From: Bacteroidota bacterium
GTDB taxonomy: Bacteria > Bacteroidota > Bacteroidia > Bacteroidales > CAIXZF01
Assembly: GCA_022709385.1 (NCBI GenBank)
Contig: JAKLIX010000002.1
Span: 284,478 to 348,477 of the forward strand
Direction: 5' to 3'
Length of the DNA: 64,000 bases
Part shown: piece by piece, positions 17,601 to 25,774 of the stretch
How positions within the stretch are numbered: the first letter of the stretch is position 1
Layout of the letters: each line of letters begins with the position of its first letter
Made by a program: the position numbers and the translations under genes
Notes under the pieces: model-generated
Seen by the model: the letters and a program-made list of their open reading frames with translations, nothing else
Database searches by the model: none
Told to the model about the DNA's origin: nothing

Positions 17601-18702
17601 CTGCAATGTGTCGGACAGTTGTTACCACGGCTTTTTCTTCGGCCCGGGCACGGCGCTCTCATACCAGGGTTTGTACTCGCCCGGAGATAACGATAATAAC
17701 TATAACCAGTGGATTGGCGAATACGACTCCCCCACCCAGTCAAAGGTTTCAACAGAAGCAGGTTTCATGCTGCTGCCCGGTGTGCAGTATTTACAAGATT
17801 CACTGGGAGATGAAGCATTTAAACTGGACGCGGATATCACAGATCCATCGCATCCATGTCATCTTCTTTTAGTACCAATACATAACCAGGACACCAACAA
17901 TTGCATTTATTTCCATCACATCCCCTTTAAAGGAATGGATTCAGCAACACGTGAAAGCTACTTTGGTGACATCCTGCGCAGCAGCAATGAGTACCTGCAG
18001 TTTCTGCCGGAGTACCGTTCGTATGAGCAGGCTTATTTCCACCAGTACTTTTCCGAATTCCCCGGCAACTTATACCTCGGGGATCTGAACGATGCTCAGT
18101 ACCAGCAGTTCTTTGACAGCCTCTGTAACAGCCAGACCGGCTATATCAATACGATCAAAAGGCTGATCTCCGAGAACAAAATTGACTCTGCGGTTGCCAT
18201 GCTGCAGTTGCTGGACAATTCTGACCAATGGATGGAGAATTACCAGGTTGTTTATACCATTTATCTCAACACCTGGGCCAGAAATCTTTTCGATCTCAGC
18301 ACCCAGGACAGGGATGATCTGATGGCGGTTGCCCTTCAAACACCCTATGAAGGCGGAGAGGCAGTCTATACGGCAAGGCTGATGCTGAACATTGACCCGG
18401 AGGATTACTATGTGCCCTACCGCTCACCGGAATTTGGAGAAGGCTGTTCAATGAATTCACTTAAAATCAGGCCCAATCCTGCTAGCAGCACCATAACGAT
18501 TGAAATTCCCGATGCCGGGAACGAATTTTGCCAGATTGAAATATTTAATGAAACTGGAAAACTGTTGACAAAAACACAACTACCTTCGGTAAATGGTCTC
18601 ATGATCATGAAAGTTGATAACCTGAAACCCGGGTTTTACCTTATTTATATTCACGCAGCAGGGTTGGTAAAGCAAACAGGAAAGCTGATAATTATTAAAT
18701 AA
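14680..18702 (+). CDS. Large T9SS-secreted beta-helix surface protein, start displaced by TA tract
   Basis: The open frame encodes about 1340 residues. In order they include a carbohydrate-binding-like module starting NLVSNGDFS (around 157-350), a PKD/SprB-like module (366-430, GGIPPYNYQWSNG), and a long right-handed parallel beta-helix region with NxI-type turns (about 530-990). A T9SS type A sorting domain ends the protein (about 1260-1340: RPNPASSTITIEI and GFYLIYIH). The in-frame ATG at 14680 lacks a basic n-region. The natural start is probably ATG 14637 (MKKIRNRISVYIYIY), which is out of frame by one TA unit, so here the gene is either phase-OFF or affected by an assembly indel. Its sorting domain is almost identical to that of the second paralog downstream. 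Three paralogs follow, the first only 8 bp away. Confidence 0.8.
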   Translation: MLVNLLSISRACPQQTCSAADVFPATDSGYLQFSHAFSSDDYWIRFQTYSTDYQLIYISPDDSSGATLQYVILYKGNYCDSLSLNDSISLTHNDTVICNFQHLDSGFVYFLHLKRLYDTLAGGTQQWFDYFIENTEGKQVSYFDLCTVLQNGCNPLNLVSNGDFSVTGANPPATAYFSSDYVYYDPALQLPEGGITMNNDASVNATHWWGMGLNGIADKFLLCNAYLNGMDTNVIWESTVTGLEPFTDYYFSFYVRALGDTGYIAYNDPNVRFYINGNLMTFSNVYSDPAFTIPASTVIVPRTLPSKWFQLCGTWATDTNTTAELRITMAQSINAGNVLSGDDLGIDKVHLSKIIDDISIIPSNTTVCADEGVFLNSLLTVSGGIPPYNYQWSNGFVSVPSYVFPPFTTTYYVSVTDSVGCMAISQLTVSVTMLPDEINGPTHNCDTIAWFYLNGLPGGAQVQWSLSSPVYGNILWTSSDQDSVLLQIAPLLVPEGFMIQASISADSCSAVLVKTIFPCCCEEAPNSYVFIDDTLQGTIVPFENVDICIQGSLYIDTRVEFGANTTVTFGPDSRIIIGDDDTLVLGGNVILGETCGDFMWDGIYVTNNQSLVKSEPDLLLGNATVKNAKNAIVSKYGGNFDLVNIDFLDNYIGIKVTDYFAGIPSFVYPHEGSVRSCNFSNQWPDKLIHLLPFIDEPCHAGIFIENVNGISIGDPSMAKNNFSYLQTGIKLLNSKAVIRGNSFHDIPVSNTPTWPPVEAAVHSMGLAGPGGYVDGVLTVGQQAEENDFAGCYLGVYFHGIKQSAHVMANRFTDCVYPVYGTDASYPVFVMDNIMTTYSIGTDYPGVAITVKNGGSKFSKIDLRIINNNILGMRNGINISNHNGQVENLNIAINNIVFYDKNVVKRFGINVEHCYHPDIWANYIHQADPPDESFVQTIRGIRISESVHGIVNGNFVHFMGSGIYTNGLLLNTQFICNVSDSCYHGFFFGPGTALSYQGLYSPGDNDNNYNQWIGEYDSPTQSKVSTEAGFMLLPGVQYLQDSLGDEAFKLDADITDPSHPCHLLLVPIHNQDTNNCIYFHHIPFKGMDSATRESYFGDILRSSNEYLQFLPEYRSYEQAYFHQYFSEFPGNLYLGDLNDAQYQQFFDSLCNSQTGYINTIKRLISENKIDSAVAMLQLLDNSDQWMENYQVVYTIYLNTWARNLFDLSTQDRDDLMAVALQTPYEGGEAVYTARLMLNIDPEDYYVPYRSPEFGEGCSMNSLKIRPNPASSTITIEIPDAGNEFCQIEIFNETGKLLTKTQLPSVNGLMIMKVDNLKPGFYLIYIHAAGLVKQTGKLIIIK

Positions 18703-18710
18703 AAATTACA

Positions 18711-19700
18711 ATGAAAAAATTGATTATCAGCTTGTTAGTTATTGTGAATGGTGTATTATGTTATTCACAAAGCACTAATTTAGTGCCAAATCCAAGCTTT
18801 GAAGATTACACCAATTGTCCAAACAGTTACGGTTATCTTGAAAAAGCATTGCACTGGTTTGATGGTTGTGCAACATTATCGAGTTATTATAACTGTTGTG
18901 CCAATAACACATTTCCACATATTGGTGTACCTTATAATGGAGGATGCAATTATTTAATACCCAAATCCGGTAATGCATATGCGGGTATTTTTGCAGAACT
19001 ATCACCAGACAACCGCCGGGCCTACCTGGAAGTGAGACTGACCGAGCCCTTGAAAGCTAATACGGGTTATCATGCGGGATTCTGGATTTGCATGTATGAT
19101 TGTTTATATCTTGCCATGGATATGGCAGGCATGTATTTCTCAGTGGATTCCGTCTGGTGCCCGCAGAACCAGATTCCGCCGGTCAACCTGATCAATGCCG
19201 TGCCGCAGGTGAACAATACCCCCGGCAATGTACTCACCGATACGGCCAACTGGACGCTTATCTCAGGATATTTCAAAGCCGACGGCGGAGAACAGTTCCT
19301 GGTGATCGGTAACTTCTACCCCTGGAACCAGACCACCTGGTACTGGACTCAAATGCAAGGTTACCCGAGGGCATATTACTTCATAGATGATGTGTTTGTT
19401 TATGAGGATTCGCTGACAACCGGTGCACCACAGAACATTACACAACCCGATCCTGGTATCAATATCATTCCCAATCCTGCTAACAGCACCATAACGATTG
19501 AAATTCCTGATGCCAGGAATGAATACTACCTAATCAAATTCCTTACGGAGACAGGAAAACTAATAAGCTCTTCTGAGCAAGTTGCAGTCAATGGACTTGT
19601 TCTAATGAATGTTGATAAACTGAGATCCGGATTTTACCTTATCCATATTCAAACAGATAGAATAGTAAAATACACTGGTAAGCTGGTGATTATTAAATAA
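18711..19700 (+). CDS. T9SS-secreted NLVPNPSFED-type protein, paralog 1
   Basis: A secreted protein of 329 residues. The signal peptide is MKKLIISLLVIVNGVLCYSQ. A jelly-roll-like domain begins with NLVPNPSFEDYTNC, is rich in Cys, Trp and Tyr, and contains WYWTQMQGYPRAYYF. The C-terminal T9SS domain is IIPNPANSTITIEI to YTGKLVIIK. Its middle third is about 98 percent identical at DNA level to paralog 3, while its N-terminus is diverged and AT-rich. It follows the large beta-helix gene by 8 bp and precedes paralog 2 by 7 bp, so the four are probably one transcript. The ligand is unknown; NLVPNPSFE domains commonly open surface proteins in this phylum. Confidence 0.85.
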   Translation: MKKLIISLLVIVNGVLCYSQSTNLVPNPSFEDYTNCPNSYGYLEKALHWFDGCATLSSYYNCCANNTFPHIGVPYNGGCNYLIPKSGNAYAGIFAELSPDNRRAYLEVRLTEPLKANTGYHAGFWICMYDCLYLAMDMAGMYFSVDSVWCPQNQIPPVNLINAVPQVNNTPGNVLTDTANWTLISGYFKADGGEQFLVIGNFYPWNQTTWYWTQMQGYPRAYYFIDDVFVYEDSLTTGAPQNITQPDPGINIIPNPANSTITIEIPDARNEYYLIKFLTETGKLISSSEQVAVNGLVLMNVDKLRSGFYLIHIQTDRIVKYTGKLVIIK

Positions 19701-19707
19701 TAAAGCC

Positions 19708-20700
19708 ATGAAAAAGTTTATTACCACTGTATCTGTACTATTGATATCTTATTGGGGCCTCACACAATCATTGAATATGATTCCAAATCCGAGTTTTGAG
19801 GATTTTAGCAATTGTCCAACATTTCTCTTCCAAATTGAAAGGGCAACACCATGGTTTAGTCCCAACCAGTTATCCGCTGGTTATTATAATAGTTGTTCCA
19901 ATAATATATTTCCACCTGTAGGTGTGCCTTATAATAATGGAGGATGTAATTATTTAATACCGAAATCAGGAGATGCATATGCTAGTATCTATGCAGAACA
20001 AGCACCAGACAATTGGCGAACTTACCTGGAGGTGAAACTGACTGAGCCACTACAAGCTGATAAAAGCTATCACGCAGGATTCTGGATTTGTTTTAATGAT
20101 TGCCTCTTCCTGGCCATGGACATGGTTGGCATGTATTTCTCTGTGGATTCCGTCTGGTGCCCCCAGAACCAGATCCCACCAGCCTTTCTTATCAATGCTG
20201 TGCCTCAGGTGAACAATGCCGCGGGCAATGTACTCACCGATACAGCCAACTGGACACTCATCTCCGGGTATTTCAAGGCCGATGGCGGAGAGCAGTTTCT
20301 TGTAATCGGCAACTTCTACCCCTGGAACCAGACCACCTGGTACTGGACTCAAATGCAAGGTTACCCGAAGGCATATTACTTCATAGATGATGTGTTTGTT
20401 TATGAGGATTCGCTGACAACCGGTGCACCACAGAACAATCCACAACCCGTTCCTGGTATCAATATCATTCCCAATCCTGCTAACAGCAACATAACGATTG
20501 AAATTCCCGATGCCGGGAATGAGTTTTGCCAGATTGAAATATTTAATGAAACTGGAAAACTGTTGACTAAAACACAACTACCTGCGGTCAATGGTCTCAT
20601 CATCATGAAAGTTGATAACCTGAAACCCGGGTTTTACCTTATTTATATTCACACAGCAGGATTGAAAAGGAAAACCGGAAAACTGGCAATCATTAAGTAA
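19708..20700 (+). CDS. T9SS-secreted NLVPNPSFED-type protein, paralog 2
   Basis: A 330-residue sister of the preceding gene. It has a signal peptide, a MIPNPSFEDFSNCPTFLF opening and a central domain with the same FYPWNQTTWYWTQMQ core. Its T9SS domain is nearly identical to that of the large beta-helix protein (EIPDAGNEFCQIEIFNETG in both). Its N-terminal third resembles paralog 3 rather than paralog 1. The DNA therefore looks like a patchwork of exchanged segments. The function is unknown. Confidence 0.85.
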   Translation: MKKFITTVSVLLISYWGLTQSLNMIPNPSFEDFSNCPTFLFQIERATPWFSPNQLSAGYYNSCSNNIFPPVGVPYNNGGCNYLIPKSGDAYASIYAEQAPDNWRTYLEVKLTEPLQADKSYHAGFWICFNDCLFLAMDMVGMYFSVDSVWCPQNQIPPAFLINAVPQVNNAAGNVLTDTANWTLISGYFKADGGEQFLVIGNFYPWNQTTWYWTQMQGYPKAYYFIDDVFVYEDSLTTGAPQNNPQPVPGINIIPNPANSNITIEIPDAGNEFCQIEIFNETGKLLTKTQLPAVNGLIIMKVDNLKPGFYLIYIHTAGLKRKTGKLAIIK

Positions 20701-20707
20701 TATAGTC

Positions 20708-21697
20708 ATGAAAAAGTTGATTCCTAGTATATTTTTGCTATTGATATCCTATTGTTGCCTCCCACAATCATTGAATATCATACCCAATCCGAGTTTTGAG
20801 GATTTTAGTAGTTGTCCAACATATCTTTTCCAAATTGACAGAGCAATACCATGGTTTAGTCCCAGCCAGTTATCCGCTGGTTATTACAACAGTTGCGCCA
20901 ATATTACATTCCCTCCTATTGGTGTACCTTACAACGGAGGATGCAATTATTTACTACCAAAGACAGGTAATGCATACGCGGGTATCTATGCAGAACAATC
21001 ACAAGACAATAGGCGAACCTATTTGGAAGTGAAACTGACCGAGCCCTTGAAAGCTAATACGGGTTATCATGCGGGATTCTGGATTTGCATGTATGATTGT
21101 TTATATCTTGCCATGGATATGGCAGGCATGTACTTTTCGGTGGATTCCGTCTGGTGCCCGCAGAACCAGATTCCGCCGGTCTACCTGATCAATGCCGTGC
21201 CGCAGGTGAACAATACCTCCGGCAATGTACTCACCGATACGGCCAACTGGACGCTTATCTCAGGATATTTCAAGGCCGACGGCGGAGAACAGTTCCTGGT
21301 GATCGGCAACTTCTACCCCTGGAACCAGACCACCTGGTACTGGACTCAAATGCAAGGTTACCCGAGGGCATATTACTTCATAGATGATGTGTTTGTTTAT
21401 GAGGATTCGCTGACAACCGGTGCACCACAGAACAATCCACAACCCGATCCTGGTATCAGGTTCTTCCCTAATCCTACCGGCGATAAGATCAACTTCCACA
21501 CAGAAGGTCAGATAACAGAAAAAATTGTAGTTACCCTGTACACGATGGATGGAAGAAAAGTGAAAGAAATCATTTTACCATACCTTCAAAAAGAAACTGA
21601 AACTGACATTTCAGGTATTCCTGAAGGCTTTTACATGGTAAGCGCTTCAATAAAAGACAAACGGATAAGAAAGGATAAGATTTTAATTATCAGGTAA
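20708..21697 (+). CDS. T9SS-secreted NLVPNPSFED-type protein, paralog 3
   Basis: A 329-residue third copy. The N-terminus matches paralog 2 (IIPNPSFEDFSSCPTYLF) and the middle matches paralog 1 (KANTGYHAGFWICMYDC identical). Its T9SS domain is an unrelated type (FFPNPTGDKINFHTEG to IRKDKILIIR). The central region is noticeably higher in GC than the N-terminal third, consistent with segmental exchange. It is the last gene of the cluster; a palindromic repeat follows at 21761. Confidence 0.85.
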   Translation: MKKLIPSIFLLLISYCCLPQSLNIIPNPSFEDFSSCPTYLFQIDRAIPWFSPSQLSAGYYNSCANITFPPIGVPYNGGCNYLLPKTGNAYAGIYAEQSQDNRRTYLEVKLTEPLKANTGYHAGFWICMYDCLYLAMDMAGMYFSVDSVWCPQNQIPPVYLINAVPQVNNTSGNVLTDTANWTLISGYFKADGGEQFLVIGNFYPWNQTTWYWTQMQGYPRAYYFIDDVFVYEDSLTTGAPQNNPQPDPGIRFFPNPTGDKINFHTEGQITEKIVVTLYTMDGRKVKEIILPYLQKETETDISGIPEGFYMVSASIKDKRIRKDKILIIR

Positions 21698-21760
21698 ATA
21701 TACTGATTCCTGACAGACAGGTTTGCGGAATTAAGTTGCTTAGAAGGAGCAAGCCGAAAA

Positions 21761-21830
21761 TATACTCATACTAAACAGCTTTGCATGCGCAAACCTGTCA
21801 AGTATGAGTATAAGTTGAAGCCCTTCGGGC
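21761..21830. repeat. Nested palindromic dispersed repeat, copy A
   Basis: Perfect 12-bp outer arms TATACTCATACT (21761-21772) and AGTATGAGTATA (21801-21812) enclose an inner 9-bp imperfect hairpin (CAGCTTTGC/GCAAACCTG). A GCCCTTCGGGC hairpin follows. Bases 21773-21830 match the reverse complement of 32892-32949 with one mismatch in 58. It sits after the last T9SS paralog and may also act as a terminator. Confidence 0.7.
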
Positions 21831-21918
21831 AAACCCTGCATGGGTAATACCGAAACATGATGCAGCCGGATTTGACAAGCTGGGAAAAAATTCCGTATTT
21901 CGTGGATTAAATCTGTCC

Positions 21919-22857
21919 ATGGAAAAGATCCTCTTCCTCGACACCACACATCCCATCCTTCCCGAACAGCTTACACGCGACGGCTACGGCTGTGATTATC
22001 ACACCACGATCAGCCGCAAGGACTGTAAGGAGGTGATCGGTCAGTACAGCGGTATCATCATCAGGGGGCGGATCAGGCTCGACAAAGAGATGCTGGAGCG
22101 GGCCGGCAGGCTGAGATTCATCGGCCGGGCCGGTGCCGGGATGGAAGGCATAGACACGGCCTTTGCCGAAAGCCGGGGCATACATTGTCTGAATGCCCCC
22201 GAAGGCAACCGCGATGCCCTCGCCGAGCACAGTTGCGGCATGCTGCTTTGCCTGCTGAACCACCTCATCCGGGCCGACCGGGAGATACGCCTGGGACTGT
22301 GGAAAAGGGAGACAAACCGGGGAGTGGAACTCAAAGGCAAAACCCTTGCCATCATCGGTTACGGAAATATGGGAAGCGCCTTTGCTTCGAGGCTGAGAGG
22401 ATTTGACATGGAGATCCTTGCCTATGACAAGTACAAACAGGGATTCGGCGATGCATGCGTGAAAGAGACCAACATGGAAGAAATCTTCGCCAGGGCCGAC
22501 TTTCTGAGTCTCAATGTGCCGCTGACCGAAGAAACCGCCTACCTGGTAGATGCACGCTACCTGGAAAATTTCAAAAAAAACATCATCCTGATCAACACCA
22601 GCAGGGGGAAAGTTGTTGATACAGCAGCCCTGGCTGCCGGCCTGCAATCCGGAAAAGTGCTCGGCGCTGCCCTCGATGTGATTGAATATGAAGGATTATC
22701 CTTTGAAAACCTGGATGAAACGCTGCTGCCGGATGCTTTCCGCACCCTCTGCCAATCCGACAAGATCATCCTTTCACCCCACATCGCCGGCTGGACGCTT
22801 GAATCGCACCGGAAACTGGCCCTGGTGCTGCTTGAAAAGATCAGGCAATTAAAATGA
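21919..22857 (+). CDS. D-isomer-specific 2-hydroxyacid dehydrogenase (phosphoglycerate-dehydrogenase-like)
   Basis: A cytoplasmic NAD-dependent dehydrogenase of 312 residues. The Rossmann motif is IGYGNMGSAF (GxGxxG), followed by NTSRGKVVD with the substrate-binding Arg, ALDVIEYEG with the Glu of the relay, and SPHIAGW with the catalytic His. The length fits the short SerA-type form without an ACT domain. It could be a 3-phosphoglycerate dehydrogenase or another 2-ketoacid reductase. The next gene, PPi-phosphofructokinase, starts 12 bp later, so the two are likely one operon. Confidence 0.85.
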   Translation: MEKILFLDTTHPILPEQLTRDGYGCDYHTTISRKDCKEVIGQYSGIIIRGRIRLDKEMLERAGRLRFIGRAGAGMEGIDTAFAESRGIHCLNAPEGNRDALAEHSCGMLLCLLNHLIRADREIRLGLWKRETNRGVELKGKTLAIIGYGNMGSAFASRLRGFDMEILAYDKYKQGFGDACVKETNMEEIFARADFLSLNVPLTEETAYLVDARYLENFKKNIILINTSRGKVVDTAALAAGLQSGKVLGAALDVIEYEGLSFENLDETLLPDAFRTLCQSDKIILSPHIAGWTLESHRKLALVLLEKIRQLK

Positions 22858-22869
22858 TAACCAAAGTAT

Positions 22870-24108
22870 ATGAAGCAAAGCAACAAAATTTTCAAGGGCA
22901 AAACCCTTGCCATCCTCACAGGGGGCGGAGACACTTCGGCCCTGAACTCCAGCATTGAATCCATCCGCAACCGGGCTTCGATGCTCGGCTTTAAGGTGTA
23001 CGGCATCCGTCACGGATGGAAAGGACTGCTGGGCGACGGAGATGTACTCGATCTCACCCATCAGCCTTATGACGGCTGGTATGGAGGAACCGCCCTGCGC
23101 TCGAGCCGGACCAACCCCTTCCCCTCTAAGAAAAACCCCGAAAGCCGGGTACCACAGGTATTGCGTAACCTGGAACGGTACAAGATCGATGTGCTGGTTT
23201 CCATCGGCGGCGACGACACCAACGGGGCCGCTAAAAAACTCTATGAAACGGAAGGCATTCCGGTGATCGGCTTCCCGAAGACTATAGATAATGATTTGAG
23301 AACCAGAACCATCCATCTTTGTCAGGGAACACAGACCGAAGCAGTGCTCTGCCCGGGTTTTCCATCTGCCGCCCAGGCCATCATGGAATTTACGGCAAGA
23401 CTAAAGACAACGGCCGAATCCCACTCCCGCATCATGGTGCTGGAGGTGATGGGCCGCGATGCCGGCTGGCTCACCGGAACGGCCGCTTTTGGCGGTGCTT
23501 CGATGGGACTGATCCCGGAGGTGGAAATGAGCAGGGAACGGAAGGACTTCTTCTTTGAACTGGTGAAAGAAGCTTATATGAAGTCCCCAAAGAAAAGCCT
23601 GATCATCCCTGTTTCGGAGGGCGTACGCTGGTACGACGAGAAGACGGGCAAACTGGATGTGGTGTATGCCTCTTCCGAGGTGGATGAATACGGACACCCC
23701 CGTTTCGGAGGCATCAGCGGGGTGATCGCTTCCGAGATCAGCCAGCGGTTGAAGATCGAAGCCAGGGCGCAGATCACGGGTTATTTTCCGCGATCGGGTG
23801 CCTGCAGTGCTTATGACAGGCGGCTGACGATGACCCTGGCCGACAAAGTGGCGGATTTGCTGCTCAGGGAAGAATACGGCCGTATGCCGGTGATGGAAAA
23901 GATCACGCCCTATGTGGAACTGGAAGAATTCAACACCACTTCCATCGATATGGGCGACGTGGGCAACAAACCCCTGCCGGAAGCGTATTTCGACATCAAT
24001 ACATACAGTTTCAACAGCGCTTACATGGATTTCCTGGCTCATATACTCGGGAAACCCGCTTTTCCGGAATTTGAATACGACTTCCCGGTAGTGATCCCCT
24101 TCGGCTGA
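22870..24108 (+). CDS. pfp: PPi-dependent 6-phosphofructokinase
   Basis: A 412-residue phosphofructokinase of the PfkA superfamily. The phosphoryl-donor site reads GGDDT (113-117) and the catalytic site PKTIDND (136-142). A second Asp in GGDD and Lys in PKTID are the known signatures of pyrophosphate-using enzymes; ATP enzymes have GGDGS and PGTIDND. MGRDAGWLT contributes to fructose-6-phosphate binding. The enzyme catalyses the reversible conversion of fructose-6-phosphate and PPi to fructose-1,6-bisphosphate. It is tail-to-tail with tonB, 2 bp apart. Donor specificity is inferred from the motifs. Confidence 0.88.
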   Translation: MKQSNKIFKGKTLAILTGGGDTSALNSSIESIRNRASMLGFKVYGIRHGWKGLLGDGDVLDLTHQPYDGWYGGTALRSSRTNPFPSKKNPESRVPQVLRNLERYKIDVLVSIGGDDTNGAAKKLYETEGIPVIGFPKTIDNDLRTRTIHLCQGTQTEAVLCPGFPSAAQAIMEFTARLKTTAESHSRIMVLEVMGRDAGWLTGTAAFGGASMGLIPEVEMSRERKDFFFELVKEAYMKSPKKSLIIPVSEGVRWYDEKTGKLDVVYASSEVDEYGHPRFGGISGVIASEISQRLKIEARAQITGYFPRSGACSAYDRRLTMTLADKVADLLLREEYGRMPVMEKITPYVELEEFNTTSIDMGDVGNKPLPEAYFDINTYSFNSAYMDFLAHILGKPAFPEFEYDFPVVIPFG

Positions 24109-24110
24109 TT

Positions 24111-24872
24111 TCAGGCATTGGGCATAAAGCGGATGGGCAGGGTGAGCAGGACTTTCACCGGCTGACCGTGCCTGCGGCCGGGTGTCCAGGCCGGCATCAT
24201 TTTCACCACGCGCATGGCTTCGTTATCGAGCAGGGGATCCACGCTGCGGGCAACCTTAACGCCTTCCACCCTGCCAAACTGGTTGACAACAAAGCTGATG
24301 TGCACCACGCCCGACAGCTTCCTGCTGAGGGCATCCTGGGGATATTTGATGTTGTCGCGAAGAAAACGGTCCAGTGCCGGCTTGCCGCCGGGGTACTCAG
24401 GCAAACGTTCCACCCTGATATACACCATACCCGAATCTGCTCCCGCTCCGCTCCCCTTCAGTTGCAGCTGATCACCGGTCTTTGCCGTGGTATCGCTGAT
24501 GTCCTGATTTTTCTTTTCCCTGTCCTCATCCGCTACCTTATCTTTAACCACCTGCGGTTCCTCTTCCGCCTGCACTTCAGGAACAAGGGTTTCATCCGCA
24601 GGTTTCTGCAGGGGTGCATCCGGGGGTGGCATCAGTTCATAGTCCGAACCCAGATTCATCATCTCATAGGCTGCGAGGATCTCCCCCACGGTCACTGTCG
24701 GCCTGGCTGCCGTATAATAATACACCTGGAGGCCGGTAAACACCAGCACAACGAAAAGGGACCCGGTCAGCAGAGACCAGAACAGGAGACGGTTGTACCG
24801 CTTCCTGAGGTCATACGCCCCGTAGCTGCGGTTCCGCCTTTCGAACACAATATCATCCAGGGGTGTGATCAT
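24111..24872 (-). CDS. tonB: TonB energy transducer
   Basis: A 253-residue inner-membrane protein. A short cytoplasmic segment (ERRNRSYGAYDLRKRYN, typical of Bacteroidota TonB) is followed by one transmembrane helix (about 29-52) and a Pro/Glu-rich periplasmic linker. The C-terminal TonB domain spans YPGG to the end, with SGVVHISFVVNQFGRVEGVKV and the final LTLPIRF strand. It transfers proton-motive energy to outer-membrane receptors such as the one at 55288-57978. A TACCTTTG box lies 29 nt upstream. Confidence 0.92.
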   Translation of the reverse strand: MITPLDDIVFERRNRSYGAYDLRKRYNRLLFWSLLTGSLFVVLVFTGLQVYYYTAARPTVTVGEILAAYEMMNLGSDYELMPPPDAPLQKPADETLVPEVQAEEEPQVVKDKVADEDREKKNQDISDTTAKTGDQLQLKGSGAGADSGMVYIRVERLPEYPGGKPALDRFLRDNIKYPQDALSRKLSGVVHISFVVNQFGRVEGVKVARSVDPLLDNEAMRVVKMMPAWTPGRRHGQPVKVLLTLPIRFMPNA

Positions 24873-24900
24873 CGGCTGCTATTCCTTCTTTTCTCAGGCA

Positions 24901-24908
24901 CAAAGGTA
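24901..24908 (-). promoter_or_regulatory. -7 box for tonB
   Basis: Minus-strand TACCTTTG is an exact TAnnTTTG match 29 nt before the tonB ATG, giving a predicted leader of about 21 nt. Confidence 0.5.
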
Positions 24909-24930
24909 ACAAGCTGACTGAAGCGGGGGA

Positions 24931-25656
24931 CTATCCCGCCGTCCTTTTATATCTGTGCCACATCCGGCCGATAACGAGAAGAATAAACGCGCTTCCGGCC
25001 AGAAACACCAGCCAGTTGAAGCGCTGCGGGATAAAAGCCGCTATGAGTCTTTCTGCTTCAGTCCCGGCTTCAAGCCCACCGAACAGTCCGCTGCGATATA
25101 AAAGAAGCCCGTAGTCCTCCAGAAAAGCATAAAGAATAAGCAAGGCCCCGCCCACCAGGATCAGCCAGTCGTTCCGTGACAGCACCGGCCTGGTCCCGGC
25201 ATCAGACATCTTCAGGATCAGCAATGCCAGCAGGATCATCATGACACAGCAGATCAGCGGTGCCAGCACCGGTCCCACCCAGGCCCAGGGGATCAGAAAC
25301 AGGATATCCCAGGTGAGAAAAGAGGAAGGCCAGCCGAGCAAGAGTTTCAGTCCCAGATAATAGGCGATGTCCCACACGGCAAAAGCCAGCAGGAACCAGG
25401 CAAAGAACCTGATCCCGCGGCCGGCTAACAACGCGATGCCCAGCAACATGACCAGGGTGGCAAATTCCCTGAGCAGCTCAATCCCGTATAGCCGCGGTGA
25501 AAATGCCGCCAGGGGAAAAGAAAAGCCCCCGGGATAGTATAGTTCCCGGAGATAAACCACCACGATGGTTTCAAGCAGGCCCATGGCTGCAGCAAAGATG
25601 CAAAGAAGGATGATCGTACGTTGTACCATATTTTTTCTGAAGGAGATCAATGTCAT
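24931..25656 (-). CDS. Polytopic membrane protein of unknown function
   Basis: A 241-residue protein with about six hydrophobic helices, including QRTIILLCIFAAAMGLLETIV, LREFATLVMLLGIALLAG and VGPVLAPLICCVMMILLALL, and a basic C-terminal tail. The alternative start MVQRTI (nine codons in) is equally possible. I recognise no catalytic motif. It is divergent from the MFS gene and upstream of tonB on the same strand. The function is unknown. Confidence 0.75.
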   Translation of the reverse strand: MTLISFRKNMVQRTIILLCIFAAAMGLLETIVVVYLRELYYPGGFSFPLAAFSPRLYGIELLREFATLVMLLGIALLAGRGIRFFAWFLLAFAVWDIAYYLGLKLLLGWPSSFLTWDILFLIPWAWVGPVLAPLICCVMMILLALLILKMSDAGTRPVLSRNDWLILVGGALLILYAFLEDYGLLLYRSGLFGGLEAGTEAERLIAAFIPQRFNWLVFLAGSAFILLVIGRMWHRYKRTAG

Positions 25657-25774
25657 GATAACTGAAAAGCGGGATAAAAATTTTATCAGAGCGCCGTGAA
25701 CCGTGAGCAGTACATGCAGGACAAAGGATCATGTTTTTTCGCTTATTTTGCAGCGTTTGCTGAAACTTGAACGG

